Shown: positions 1-7,985, counted from the stretch's first letter. The stretch: DNA of 64,000 nucleotides from Sporobacter termitidis DSM 10068 (GCF_900130065.1 NZ_FQXV01000011.1:62001-126000); one strand, 5' to 3'. The notes: generated by a model not told the origin, from the letters alone. Numbers and translations are program-made.

Positions 1-518
1 GCCTTGCCGGGGTTGTCCATGAACATTTTCATAATGGCGTATTCCACCTGCGTCAGCTTGATGCGGACGCCGCTTTTTTCCAGCGTCCTGTTCCGCGTGT
101 TCAGACGGAAGGGGCCCTGGACGATCTCCCCGGTGTCGTACTGCTCCGTGCCGCCTGTACGCCTGTACAAGGCGTCGATGCGCGCGGTGAGCTCGGCGGG
201 GGAAAAGGGCTTTGTCACATAGTCGTCGGCACCCGTCATGAGGCCGGTGACCTTGTCCATCTCCTGGGTCCTGGCCGTCAGCATGATGATGCCGATGTGG
301 GGATCGGAGGCCCTGATTTTGCGGCACACCTCAAACCCGTCTATGTCCGGGAGCATGATATCCAATATGGCAACCTTGATGTCGGGATTGGCCTTCAGCT
401 GTTCGAAGGCCTCCGCGCCGGTACCGGCCTCGATGGCCTCATACCCCGCCCGCTTCAGGTTGATGACCACAAAACTGCGTATGCTTGTCTCATCCTCAAG
501 TACAAGGACTTTTTTCAT
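1..518 (-). CDS. OmpR-family response regulator, 3' end cut by the window
   Basis: The reading frame starts at 518 (ATG after AGGAGG at 525-530) and runs off the left edge after 172 codons, so it has no stop here. Residues 1-115 form a receiver domain: acidic residues E8, D9, E10, the phospho-acceptor D53 in ILDIMLP, T81 and K103 (VTKPF). Residues from about 130 start a winged-helix DNA-binding domain (FRLNTRNRTLEK, then KLTQVEYAIM). This is the layout of a two-component regulator that binds DNA when phosphorylated by a histidine kinase. The kinase is probably beyond the edge. The lipoprotein gene at 588-1943 lies 69 bp upstream on the same strand and may be co-transcribed. The target genes cannot be told from the sequence. 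Confidence 0.93.
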   Translation of the reverse strand, partial: MKKVLVLEDETSIRSFVVINLKRAGYEAIEAGTGAEAFEQLKANPDIKVAILDIMLPDIDGFEVCRKIRASDPHIGIIMLTARTQEMDKVTGLMTGADDYVTKPFSPAELTARIDALYRRTGGTEQYDTGEIVQGPFRLNTRNRTLEKSGVRIKLTQVEYAIMKMFMDNPGK

Positions 519-587
519 GCATATCCTCCTTTGTCCGCCATAATAAATGCCGTATCGATGAAATTTTTATAATTTGTTTAAGAGTTT

Positions 588-1943
588 TCAGGAAATGATG
601 CCCGTTGCCCAGTCCGAGTAAAGGAGCCGGAAGCCGTTTATGATCTGCGTTTTGTCCGCGGTGATGCCTGTGACCGACGCCAGAATCTCGGCGGCGTAAA
701 CCATATCCCCGTCCCCGTGCTCCTCCAGCCTGAATCTCCCGGCCATTGCCGCCCTGTCGAACCTGTTGTCGCCGGAGAGCGTGTAAATTTTCAGGAACTC
801 TATCGGCGTCTCGCCCGGGGCGGAAATATACGAGAAAATCAGCGTCCTCTCGCCAGCGACGGAATCGTCGCGCCGGACGGAGATGTTTTTCCAGTCGTCC
901 GCGCTTTTCCAGTCGTCCGGCAGGATGAGATACCAGCCGTCGGAAAAATCGTGGTATGTCGTAAAGACCTTGCTCCGGTACCCGTACTTGTTGTAGGCAT
1001 ACCAGTCGATAACGTAATATTTCGTATCCGCGGAAGACCCCAGCAGCCTGGGGAAGGGGACCTCCGTCACTTTGTCGTTGTTGATGTCGGTGCTGTATGC
1101 CGCGTAGCTGCGCAGGGTGTCCTTGCTGACGCCGCCGGATGTGTCGGCGGTGATGTTATACAGGCCGCCGTTGACCCAGGTCAGGATATCCGTGACGACG
1201 GTTTTGCCGCTGCCGCTGCTTTCAATGAAAAGGGCCGGCGATTCGTCCAGGAGCCTGCCCTTTATGACGTAGGAAATGGACTCGATGCCTTTTGACAGCT
1301 GGGCCGTTTTGGCGTCAACCTCGCCGTCGGCCCGGAGGGAATACATATCCGCCTGCCCGGGCTGCTCGGAGGAGGGCAGCCGAACGGCCATAACGTCCGG
1401 ATTGCCGTCGTTGTCCATGTCGCTGACAGAAAGCTGCGTATAGTCGTCGTCCGCCAGGGAGACATGCTGGCCGCCCTTGATGGAATAAATGTTCATGTGC
1501 GTCAGCGACGCGCCCATCTGCCAGCCGACAATGAGCTCCATGGTGCCGTCGCCGTCCAGGTCGGCGTAGCGGATGCTCTCGATCCCCGTACCGTCGCCTT
1601 CGATCACGTCGGCGGTCTTATAGGTCGCGCCCGACTGCTGGAGAATATAAATTTTAAGGGGCTTGTCCCCCGTCGTCCTGAAAAACGCGATGGCCTCGTT
1701 CTGTCCGTCACTGTTGAGGTCCTTCAGCTGCACGGACTGACGGTTCGGGCCGGCCGTCGGCGGCGAATACTCGGCGCCTGTCGACAGCACCGTATTGATC
1801 TGCTCCTGGAGCTTGAGAAATTCCTTCGACGGCTGAGGCAGGCTGTACAGCTCGTTGGCCGTAATGCTGAAGCAGCCCGACAGAGCGACGACGGCAAAAA
1901 GCAGGCACAATACTGCCGCCGCATATCTTCCGAAACGATGCAT
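588..1943 (-). CDS. Lipoprotein with FG-GAP/VCBS-like calcium-binding repeats
   Basis: A 451-residue protein with a signal peptide and lipobox LSGC (C24), so it should be anchored to the outer face of the membrane. At about residues 75-190 there are three Asp-rich loops of the DxDxDG kind (DLNSDGQNE, DLDGDGTME, DMDNDGNPD). Each is followed by a hydrophobic strand, as in FG-GAP/VCBS beta-propeller blades that bind calcium. The rest is probably more propeller blades with weaker motifs. It precedes the response regulator at 1-518 on the same strand, so it may belong to an envelope-sensing unit. Its ligand is unknown. The start ATG follows a purine-rich AAGGAGGAGG site. Confidence 0.8.
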   Translation of the reverse strand: MHRFGRYAAAVLCLLFAVVALSGCFSITANELYSLPQPSKEFLKLQEQINTVLSTGAEYSPPTAGPNRQSVQLKDLNSDGQNEAIAFFRTTGDKPLKIYILQQSGATYKTADVIEGDGTGIESIRYADLDGDGTMELIVGWQMGASLTHMNIYSIKGGQHVSLADDDYTQLSVSDMDNDGNPDVMAVRLPSSEQPGQADMYSLRADGEVDAKTAQLSKGIESISYVIKGRLLDESPALFIESSGSGKTVVTDILTWVNGGLYNITADTSGGVSKDTLRSYAAYSTDINNDKVTEVPFPRLLGSSADTKYYVIDWYAYNKYGYRSKVFTTYHDFSDGWYLILPDDWKSADDWKNISVRRDDSVAGERTLIFSYISAPGETPIEFLKIYTLSGDNRFDRAAMAGRFRLEEHGDGDMVYAAEILASVTGITADKTQIINGFRLLYSDWATGIIS

Positions 1944-2043
1944 CGCGCCTGCCTCCTCCTTAGAAATATAGATATAATATATCGATATATTTTAGCATAT
2001 TTACAACGAGATTGGTAGTATTATATTTTCTTTGCAATTGAGA

Positions 2044-2072
2044 TTGAAATTACTTAGAATTATTTGTATAAT
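2044..2072 (+). promoter_or_regulatory. Vegetative promoter of the alcohol dehydrogenase gene
   Basis: TTGAAA (2044-2049) and TATAAT (2067-2072) are separated by 17 bp, a near-perfect sigma-A promoter. A small GGGCG...CGCCC hairpin lies at about 2086-2101 in the leader. The dehydrogenase starts at 2153 with GGAGG 9 nt upstream. Confidence 0.75.
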
Positions 2073-2152
2073 TGTCATGTCTGAGGGCGGATGCGCGCCC
2101 TAATTTGTATTACGTTAACAGAAAATTTACATAATACGGAGGAAACAACAGA

Positions 2153-3250
2153 ATGAAGGTTCAAGCAGCTGTCACGCGCGAAAAAGGCAAATTCGAAATT
2201 GAAACGGTAGAACTCGCTGAACCCAAGGCCGGCGAAGTCCTGGTCAAGTTGGTCGCAAGCGGCATCTGCCACACGGATACGGCGGTCATCGAGCAGTATC
2301 TGCCGGTCGTCTTCCCGATGGTGGCGGGACACGAGGGCGTCGGCGTCATCGAAAAGGTCGGGCCGGGCGTATCGGCGCTGAAGCCGGGCGACCGCGTCAT
2401 CCTGACGTTCCCCTCCTGCGGCGTGTGCGAGCATTGCCAGGAAGGCCACCCCTACTCCTGCGACGATAACTTCAATATGTTTTTCGGCGGCAACTACCGC
2501 GACGGCACAAAGCGTATGACCGACGCCCACGGCACCGAAATCGGCGTGCTGTTCGGGCAGAGCTCCTTCGCCACCTACGCGGTCGCCAACCAGGACAACG
2601 CCATCAAGGTCGACGTGGACACCGACGAGCTCAAAGCGCTCTGCTCGCTGGGCTGCGGCGTACAGACCGGCGCCGGCGCGGTTCTCAACCGCATGAAGCC
2701 CCGCCCGGGCTCAAGCATCGCGGTATTCGGCTGCGGCGCTGTCGGACTGGCCGGGATCATGGCCGCGAAGATCGCGGGTTGTTCCACGATTATCGCCATT
2801 CACGGCTCGAAAGGCCGCGAGGAAGCGCTCGCGTTCGGCGCGACCCACACAATCAACGGCCGCAAGGAGGACACCGTCGCGAGAATCAAGGAGATCACGG
2901 GCGGCAAGGGCGTCAACTACGCGCTGGAATCCTCGGGTCAGCCGCCGCTCGCCGTTTCGATGCTGGACTCCATGGCGAAGGAGGGTCTGGCGGTCACCGT
3001 CAGCGTCACCGCCAACGCGGAAGTGCCGATCAAGCTCGAGCCGCAGATCATGAACCCGAGCGTCACCTTCGCGGGCTGCGTCGAGGGCCACAGCAATCCG
3101 AAGGTTTTCATTCCCGAGCTCGTGAAATTTTACAAAGAGGGCAAGCTGCCCGTCGACAAGATGTGCAAGTACTATAAGTTCGAAGAGATCGAAAAAGCGT
3201 TTGAGGACAGCCACACCGGCGGCGTGCTGAAGCCCGTCATCGTTTTCTGA
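2153..3250 (+). CDS. Zinc-dependent NAD(P) alcohol dehydrogenase (MDR family)
   Basis: A 365-residue medium-chain dehydrogenase, full length for the family. The catalytic zinc ligands are visible as C39 (GICHTD) and H60-E61 (GHEGVG), with the third Cys near residue 170. The structural zinc lobe is intact: C89, C92, C95 and C103. The Rossmann site is GCGAVGLAG near residue 195. It oxidises an alcohol to an aldehyde or does the reverse with a nicotinamide cofactor in the cytoplasm. The sequence style resembles aryl-alcohol and class III-like dehydrogenases, but the substrate cannot be read from it. It is a single-gene unit with its own promoter (2044-2072) and terminator (3278-3301). Confidence 0.93.
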   Translation: MKVQAAVTREKGKFEIETVELAEPKAGEVLVKLVASGICHTDTAVIEQYLPVVFPMVAGHEGVGVIEKVGPGVSALKPGDRVILTFPSCGVCEHCQEGHPYSCDDNFNMFFGGNYRDGTKRMTDAHGTEIGVLFGQSSFATYAVANQDNAIKVDVDTDELKALCSLGCGVQTGAGAVLNRMKPRPGSSIAVFGCGAVGLAGIMAAKIAGCSTIIAIHGSKGREEALAFGATHTINGRKEDTVARIKEITGGKGVNYALESSGQPPLAVSMLDSMAKEGLAVTVSVTANAEVPIKLEPQIMNPSVTFAGCVEGHSNPKVFIPELVKFYKEGKLPVDKMCKYYKFEEIEKAFEDSHTGGVLKPVIVF

Positions 3251-3277
3251 CGCGCCCCGAGACAATGACATATGCGG

Positions 3278-3301
3278 AAAGGCGGACAAACGTCCGCCTT
3301 T
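3278..3301 (+). terminator. Terminator of the alcohol dehydrogenase
   Basis: A 10-bp perfect stem AAAGGCGGAC/GTCCGCCTTT with a 4-nt loop, followed by CGTTTTA, 27 bp after the stop codon. Confidence 0.8.
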
Positions 3302-3316
3302 CGTTTTACCGCGCGA

Positions 3317-3352
3317 AAACACCGGGGCTTCTTAATGAAGCCCCGGTGTTTG
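3317..3352 (-). terminator. Terminator of the chemoreceptor gene (possibly bidirectional)
   Basis: A 16-bp stem around CACCGGGGCTTC / GAAGCCCCGGTG with loop TTAA(T). T-rich tracts lie on both sides, so it can end transcription from the left and from the right. It lies 9 bp past the chemoreceptor stop. Confidence 0.85.
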
Positions 3353-3360
3353 TTATTAGA

Positions 3361-5145
3361 TCAATATTTTCCGAATTCGGTCCCGCCCGCAGAGACAGCC
3401 GCGAGCCTCACGGGAATCGCCGCGTCCTCATCGTCCGCCGGCGGCGCGCTGTGACCCAGCCGGATCTTGAACACGCTGACGCTTTCTTTCAGGGCGGCGG
3501 CCTGGCTGGACAGCTCTTCGCTGGCCGCCGCGCTCTCCTCCGACGTGGCGGCGTTGCTCTGCACCACCTGCGACACCTGCTGGACGCCCTGATTGATCTG
3601 CTCGATGGCCGCCGCCTGCTCATCGGACGCCGCGGTGATCCCCTCGATCAGGTCCGCCACCTTCGATACCTGCGCGACGATCCTGGCCAGCACGTCCGCC
3701 GTCTCGTTGGCGATTTTTGTGCCGGTCTCCACCTTATGGATGGAGCCTTCGATCAAATCGGTCGTTTCCTTCGCCGCCTGGGCCGATTTTGCCGCCAGCG
3801 TCCTGACCTCCTCGGCCACGACGGCAAAGCCCTTGCCGTACTGTCCGGCCCGCGCGGCCTCGACGGCGGCGTTCAGCGCCAGGATATTTGTCTGGAAAGC
3901 GATATCGTCGATGACCTTGATGATTTTATTGATGCTGCTTGACGAGATGTTGATCTCGTCCATGGCGCGGAGCATGTCCGCCATCTGCCTGTTGCCGCTT
4001 TCGGCCTCTTTCTTGGCCTCTTTTGAATAGCCGTTGGCCTCCTCGGCGCTGCGGGCGTTCATCTGCGTCTGGGAAGCCACCTGCTCCAGGGACGCCGTCA
4101 GCTGCTGGACGGAGCTGGCCTGCTCCGTGGCGCCCTGTGACAGCTCCAGGCTGGAATTTGAAACCAGCTCCGCGCCCGAGGCCACCTGATCCGCCGCCGT
4201 GATGATGGATGAGGTGAGCATATGGAACTTTTCCACAAGGTCTGTCAGCGCCATTCCGAGGACATCGGCTTCCGAGCGGACCGTCATTTCCACCGTCAGG
4301 TCCCCTTCGGCCACCGCTTTCGTTTTTTCTGTCAGCTCGAGCGTACTGGCGATCACCTTGTCAAACGAGGCGGCGAGAACCCCGACCTCGTCTTTTCTCA
4401 AATAAAGCAGCTTCTCCTTTTCGCCGATCACCTTGTCCACTTCCATATCGCCGTCCGCCAGCAGCTTTGCAAACGCGGCAAACTTCTGCATCGGCCGGCT
4501 GATGCCGCCCGATATGACGGTGCTTATCACCAGTGCCAGGGCGGCGGATGCGACAAGCACGCCGATCAGCACGTACGTGGCGAGCCTTGCCGAGGCCATA
4601 TCCCGGGCGATCTGCTCGCTGGCCATCCGCTGGTTGTATTGGGCCACGGCTTCAAAGCCTTCGGAAGCGCTGTTGGCGACCTCCTGGGAATTTTCCAGCG
4701 TCCTCAGGAAGATCATCCCCGGCTTGTCCGATTTGGCGGTATCGACCAGCTCGTCAATGACGCCCTTATAGGCCTCGTACGACGTCTGCATCGTGCCGAA
4801 AATCTGCCGGTCCTCGTCTGTCGAAAGCCCCTGTCCGTATTGCGACAGCAGGTCGTCGATCGTTTTCTGGTCCGCCGCTATCCTGTCGTAATACTGCGTC
4901 TTATCCAGGCCATAGTTGATGTACATGTCCCTGATCGCCACACGGATATCGAGGAAGGCGCTTTTCGCCTGCTCCGAATACAAAATGCCCATCGTGCATT
5001 CGTTGTATGTCGCCTGCTGGCTTTGAGAGAGCGACGAGACATTGATAATGCCGACGACGCCGACAATGATCCCGAGTATCGTCACCATGAGAAATCCCAG
5101 CATGAGCTTCCGCGCGATTTTTAAATTGGCAAACCACGTCTTCAT
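3361..5145 (-). CDS. Methyl-accepting chemotaxis protein
   Basis: A 594-residue chemoreceptor. Membrane segment 1 lies at about residues 12-36 and is followed by a four-helix-bundle ligand domain of about 150 residues (small, 4HB_MCP-like). Membrane segment 2 is at about 190-212 ([18 protein letters not shown]), then a HAMP linker and a long coiled-coil signalling domain. The CheA/CheW contact tip is visible as [21 protein letters not shown]. The C-terminus lacks an NWETF-type pentapeptide for CheR docking. It senses an unknown ligand and signals to the flagellar motor, which fits with motAB at 36.6-38.3 kb. The ATG follows AAAGGAG, and a sigma-D-like promoter lies upstream. Confidence 0.95.
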   Translation of the reverse strand: MKTWFANLKIARKLMLGFLMVTILGIIVGVVGIINVSSLSQSQQATYNECTMGILYSEQAKSAFLDIRVAIRDMYINYGLDKTQYYDRIAADQKTIDDLLSQYGQGLSTDEDRQIFGTMQTSYEAYKGVIDELVDTAKSDKPGMIFLRTLENSQEVANSASEGFEAVAQYNQRMASEQIARDMASARLATYVLIGVLVASAALALVISTVISGGISRPMQKFAAFAKLLADGDMEVDKVIGEKEKLLYLRKDEVGVLAASFDKVIASTLELTEKTKAVAEGDLTVEMTVRSEADVLGMALTDLVEKFHMLTSSIITAADQVASGAELVSNSSLELSQGATEQASSVQQLTASLEQVASQTQMNARSAEEANGYSKEAKKEAESGNRQMADMLRAMDEINISSSSINKIIKVIDDIAFQTNILALNAAVEAARAGQYGKGFAVVAEEVRTLAAKSAQAAKETTDLIEGSIHKVETGTKIANETADVLARIVAQVSKVADLIEGITAASDEQAAAIEQINQGVQQVSQVVQSNAATSEESAAASEELSSQAAALKESVSVFKIRLGHSAPPADDEDAAIPVRLAAVSAGGTEFGKY

Positions 5146-5176
5146 TCGATTACTCCTTTAAGTCACTTTATAGGGT

Positions 5177-5203
5177 TTATCGTCTCTTTCCGCACCAAGT
5201 TGA
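5177..5203 (-). promoter_or_regulatory. Candidate sigma-D (motility) promoter of the chemoreceptor
   Basis: On the minus strand TCAA (5203-5200) and GACGATAA (5184-5177) are separated by exactly 15 bp. The clostridial/bacillar sigma-D consensus is TAAA-N15-GCCGATAA, so two positions differ. It lies about 30 bp upstream of the start codon. Confidence 0.5.
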
Positions 5204-5304
5204 ATAGAAAATCGCCAGTTTTATTTGTAGATTTTGTATAGTTCGTTACATTTTTCTCCATTTATTCCAAAGACATGATTTATTTTCGATTGTGCAACAG
5301 CATC

Positions 5305-5333
5305 TTGAATTTCGCACCGCCGTGATGTATAAT
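5305..5333 (+). promoter_or_regulatory. Promoter of tRNA-Leu
   Basis: TTGAAT (5305-5310) and TATAAT (5328-5333) with a 17-bp spacer, 15 bp before the mature tRNA 5' end. Confidence 0.8.
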
Positions 5334-5348
5334 GTGTGCACTCATCGC

Positions 5349-5435
5349 GCCGGTGTGATGAAATCGGTAGACGTAGCGGACTCAAAATCCGCCGCTGGCA
5401 ACAGCATGCCGGTTCGAGTCCGGCCACCGGCACCA
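5349..5435 (+). tRNA. tRNA-Leu (anticodon CAA)
   Basis: An 87-nt class II tRNA. The acceptor stem GCCGGTG pairs with CACCGGC and the CCA end is encoded. The anticodon stem GCGGA/TCCGC encloses the loop CTCAAAA, which gives anticodon CAA for TTG codons. The long variable arm and the T arm (GGTTCGAGTCC) are both present. A 17-bp copy of its 3' end recurs at 7677-7693, which marks the gene as an integration site. Confidence 0.97.
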
Positions 5436-5441
5436 GAAAGA
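5425..5441 (+). repeat. Left att-like copy: tRNA-Leu 3' end
   Basis: The 17-nt string starting CACCGGCACCAG covers the last acceptor-stem bases, CCA and six bases past it. It is repeated exactly at 7677-7693. Duplication of a tRNA 3' end is the usual footprint of tyrosine-recombinase integration. Confidence 0.75.
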
Positions 5442-5476
5442 CATACCTTTCCGCCAAGGGGAAGGTATGTCTTTCT
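5435..5476 (+). terminator. Hairpin terminator after tRNA-Leu
   Basis: A 15-bp perfect stem (5435-5449 with 5462-5476) directly after the tRNA. The U-tract is weak (CTTATAT). Confidence 0.65.
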
Positions 5477-5594
5477 TATATCAGAAAACATGGTATTATA
5501 ACCTTAAAACCGCTTAATACCCGGCAAAAGGCAAGCTGCTGATTATTTATATAATGCGGATAATATGCAATGCAAGGAGGGAGCGAAAGTAGCT

Positions 5595-6437
5595 GTGGAA
5601 AAAAGATTATCAAGGAAAAGCAAAAAGACAATAAGCATTGTAAGCATTGTAATTAGTGCTGTTGTATGTATCTCCATTATAGGAAGTTCTTTTTTATATG
5701 ATTACATATGTCGTACAAGAAAGAATGTAGATTTCGAAGAAATAATTAATCATGAGGTGAAATCCTCAACCTTGTATATTGTTAGTGAAACTGCAACAAT
5801 ATCAGGAGACGCCGAATCATTTAGCTATGGCGCTGGATTTGGTGGCGTGGTTTTTTCTGAGGCCGATGGAGTATATTATGCACTTACGGCTCTGCACGCC
5901 GTAGACAACAATCCAACACACCTATATGTTCTCCCTTATGATGATTTAACATATAATGAACGCATTGCACAGCAAGAACAACATATAGGGTTAAGAGACT
6001 ATTATAAGACTTTACCTATAGCAGAAGTGGTTTATTCTGATGAGGAGTATGATCTTGCTATCCTTAGATTTAGTTGCAGCGATTCTTTTGGAATATTAAA
6101 TATTGCCTCAAACACCCCGGCTTTTAAAGATCAAGTTGCGATTATTAGCAGTCCATTGAATGAAGGAAGAAATGAAATCACTTATGGTACGATTATTTCA
6201 AAAAAACCAGTCAAATTTGGCGATGCAAACGGAGAGAATCAGCGATTAGTAATCAAAACATCCGCCTATGATAATTTCGGTAGTAGTGGAAGTGTTTTAT
6301 TAAATAAGCAATCAGAAATGGCGGGGATTGTTTTAGGCGGTGGCCGTGATATCTTTGATAATTTCAGATATTCTTTGGTAATGCCCGCAAATGAGATAAA
6401 TGATTTCATAACAACTTGGTATTCAAGTAAAAAGTAA
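5595..6437 (+). CDS. Membrane-anchored trypsin-like serine protease
   Basis: A protein of about 280 residues with one N-terminal membrane helix (about residues 13-37), so the protease part should face outside. The catalytic triad is readable: His in ALTALHAV, Asp in EEYDLAILRF and Ser in GSSGSVL, in the order of the chymotrypsin/HtrA fold. There is no PDZ domain after it, unlike HtrA/DegP. GTG at 5595 is the preferred start because AAGGAGG (5574-5580) precedes it, although the 14-nt spacing is long. The ATG at 5565 lies upstream of that site and has none of its own. The codon use is AT-rich, unlike the chromosomal neighbours. It may act in envelope defence or processing; the substrate is unknown. 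Confidence 0.8.
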   Translation: MEKRLSRKSKKTISIVSIVISAVVCISIIGSSFLYDYICRTRKNVDFEEIINHEVKSSTLYIVSETATISGDAESFSYGAGFGGVVFSEADGVYYALTALHAVDNNPTHLYVLPYDDLTYNERIAQQEQHIGLRDYYKTLPIAEVVYSDEEYDLAILRFSCSDSFGILNIASNTPAFKDQVAIISSPLNEGRNEITYGTIISKKPVKFGDANGENQRLVIKTSAYDNFGSSGSVLLNKQSEMAGIVLGGGRDIFDNFRYSLVMPANEINDFITTWYSSKK

Positions 6438-6837
6438 CAGTTGTCTATTATGGAGTAATAAGATTATGAGCATGTTTAGAACAAAAGCAAATTTTTTTGC
6501 CTCTTCTTTTTGGGTTCCGCCGCCTGCGGCGGCTCCACCTGTTTAATTTGACATCCTCAGCGGAAGTGAATTCCGCCTATGGCAAGGTTTTGGCCTAAGG
6601 CCAAAACACTTGCGACCCACACTCGCGGCGTGTATTTGCCGGACATTTTTTCCCACTATTGCTCCATCAAAAAGACTGTGGCATTTGTCAGCGATCTCCT
6701 ACTATACCTGCATTCATGATGGTTTGTGGGCAGCAAGCCCTATTTCCACTCCAACGTAAAACTGAGCGACGCTGCAAAACGACAGGTAAATTGAAAAATA
6801 TCCAAATAATCACAAAACCAATTTAATTTTCAATTTC
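6438..6837. other. Non-coding part of the island
   Basis: No convincing gene was seen. It holds repeat copy 1 (6494-6582), a GC-rich palindrome CCGCCGCCTGCGGCGG near 6517-6532 and a perfect 9-bp hairpin GTTTTGGCC/GGCCAAAAC (6587-6607). Confidence 0.6.
6494..6582 (+). repeat. Direct repeat copy 1 inside the island
   Basis: It matches 7714-7802 at a constant offset of 1220 bp. About 47 of the first 49 bases are identical, and the match weakens after that. Upstream of this copy, TAGAACA is kept but the att-like 17-mer and one hairpin arm found before copy 2 are missing. This suggests a decayed attachment end from an earlier insertion. Confidence 0.7.
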
Positions 6838-7056
6838 TTATTTTTTATATGGCCTCGTTTGGTTTGTTCTGCCCAGAACGTAATCTGTAGAAGTATCATA
6901 GAAATCTGCCAAAGTTATCAAATGTTCAACTGGTATGGTCTGGAATCCTCTTTCGTATCTGGAGTAAACAGTCTGACTTATATCAAGTATTTTGGCAATA
7001 TCCTTCTGCAATAAATCCTTATCGCTTCTCAGATCCTTTAGTCTAGGAAAATACAT
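6838..7056 (-). CDS. XRE-family (Cro/CI-type) transcriptional regulator
   Basis: 72 residues, essentially one helix-turn-helix domain (LLQKDIAKILDISQTVYSRYERG, residues about 15-37, with the conserved Q, S and YERG positions). It ends with YVLGR, as many small Cro/CI repressors do. These proteins usually repress their own divergent promoter in phages, conjugative elements and toxin-antitoxin loci. Two perfect inverted repeats with TAGTA half-sites lie directly upstream (7073-7096 and 7127-7152). The rightward small ORFs from 7287 are the probable partner transcript. Confidence 0.88.
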   Translation of the reverse strand: MYFPRLKDLRSDKDLLQKDIAKILDISQTVYSRYERGFQTIPVEHLITLADFYDTSTDYVLGRTNQTRPYKK

Positions 7057-7072
7057 GTGTATTAATTCCTTT

Positions 7073-7096
7073 CAATAGTACCTTTTGATACTATTG
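7073..7096. promoter_or_regulatory. Palindromic operator 1 for the XRE regulator
   Basis: CAATAGTA-N8-TACTATTG, perfect 8-bp arms, starting 16 bp upstream of the XRE start codon. Confidence 0.6.
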
Positions 7097-7126
7097 ACTT
7101 TATCACAATTCTATAGTATTATGATT

Positions 7127-7152
7127 TTTATAGTACTCATGGGTACTATAAA
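7127..7152. promoter_or_regulatory. Palindromic operator 2 for the XRE regulator
   Basis: TTTATAGTAC-N6-GTACTATAAA, perfect 10-bp arms. It shares the TAGTA core with operator 1. A further half-site CTATAGTA lies at 7111-7118. Such spaced sites fit a lysogeny-type switch between divergent transcripts. Confidence 0.65.
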
Positions 7153-7286
7153 AGGAAGTGGTGGCCACCAACCAAAGCATACGCCGCTTCCCCGCCCGAC
7201 AGATGCCCGAGGGCAAATAATGTAGCGTCATGCGCCGCGGGACCTTTCAAGCAATGTCGGAGAACGTCAATGAAAGGATGCGTTTT

Positions 7287-7391
7287 ATGATTATACGGCA
7301 GTTAAAAGCACAGCAATATGAGCAGCTTCACGATTACCTGATGCAAAACGCCCATGCAGAGCCTTTGGACGCGAGCTACACCGTGGTATGA
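7287..7391 (+). CDS. Small ORF, 34 residues
   Basis: It starts ATG after GAAAGGATG and encodes MIIRQLKAQQYEQLHDYLMQ followed by 14 more residues. It overlaps the next ORF by ATGA (7388-7391), which suggests translational coupling. Its function is unknown. Together with 7388-7576 it could be what remains of an element gene. Confidence 0.4.
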   Translation: MIIRQLKAQQYEQLHDYLMQNAHAEPLDASYTVV

Positions 7392-7576
7392 CAGTCAACG
7401 GCGTGGAGTACGACGTGAAGATGCAGCCGGAGCGGCATTGTAAGATGGCGGTTTTGCAGGCACTCAGAATTGACCGAGACGGGGCAGGGCCAGGGCCCCG
7501 TTTTGAACTGGTAACGAACGGTTCCCTGTTGTCCTCATTTCTTGAAATCCTAGTCTATCAAGGAACAGGACAGTGA
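7388..7576 (+). CDS. Small hypothetical protein, 62 residues
   Basis: Coupled to the preceding ORF through ATGA. It begins MTVNGVEYDVKMQPERHCKM and has no recognised domain. The tail after residue 35 looks less coding-like, so the frame may be truncated. It lies rightward of the XRE operators, where a repressed element transcript would be expected. Confidence 0.4.
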   Translation: MTVNGVEYDVKMQPERHCKMAVLQALRIDRDGAGPGPRFELVTNGSLLSSFLEILVYQGTGQ

Positions 7577-7676
7577 TAAAACGCTATTAGCTTATAAGTT
7601 TTCGGTCGTAAATACTGCTCATTGCCTGCCCATAGGCCATTGATTTTACTGGATTTTTTGATTAAATTCCGTAGAA

Positions 7677-7693
7677 CACCGGCACCAGAAAGA
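7677..7693 (+). repeat. Right att-like copy of the tRNA-Leu 3' end
   Basis: Exact copy of 5425-5441. The hairpin that follows it (7687-7731) may be the original tRNA-Leu terminator, pushed 2.25 kb away by integration. Confidence 0.75.
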
Positions 7694-7731
7694 AGAGGCA
7701 AAAAGATAAAATCTTTTTGCCTCTTCTTTCT
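7687..7731 (+). terminator. Long perfect hairpin at the island border
   Basis: 21-bp perfect arms (7687-7707 and 7711-7731) with an AAA loop and a T-rich right arm. It begins inside the att-like repeat, just as the hairpin after tRNA-Leu begins at the CCA end. Confidence 0.7.
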
Positions 7732-7802
7732 GGGTTCCGCCGCCTGCGGCGGCTCCACCCGATTGATTTAACATTCTCGGGCGAAGTAAATTCGCTCTGC
7801 GG
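7714..7802 (+). repeat. Direct repeat copy 2
   Basis: Partner of 6494-6582. It includes the CCGCCGCCTGCGGCGG palindrome and continues as a diverged match. Confidence 0.7.
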
Positions 7803-7898
7803 AAATTCTCCGCTGCGCTCCGAATTTGACGCGCGACTCCGCGCGGCTCGCTCCCGCTCGCATGAAAGTTTATTTGCAGTGCTTTTCCATGGTTTATC

Positions 7899-7936
7899 AG
7901 GCTAAAACAGATGGAAAATTGTATCTGTTTTAGCCT
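7899..7936 (+). terminator. Hairpin, probable terminator
   Basis: Perfect 14-bp stem AGGCTAAAACAGAT/ATCTGTTTTAGCCT with a 10-nt loop, then AATTTTAT. Confidence 0.6.
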
Positions 7937-7985
7937 AATTTTATGTTATACTTACAATGGCGTATTTCAACTTCAGCTTATTGTA

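Larger units (their letters stand above)
5442..7676. mobile_element. Putative decayed integrated island at tRNA-Leu
   Basis: The segment lies between two exact 17-bp copies of the tRNA-Leu 3' end. It is clearly more AT-rich than the neighbouring genes. It carries a protease gene, an XRE repressor with operators and two small ORFs. No integrase or excisionase is visible, so the island is either decayed or was mobilised in trans. A second internal repeat (6494-6582, matching 7714-7802) suggests two insertion rounds. Confidence 0.6.
7577..7985. other. Right border of the island, non-coding
   Basis: It contains the right att-like 17-mer (7677-7693), a 21-bp perfect hairpin (7687-7731), repeat copy 2 (7714-7802) and another hairpin (7899-7936). 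No gene was seen. Confidence 0.6.
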
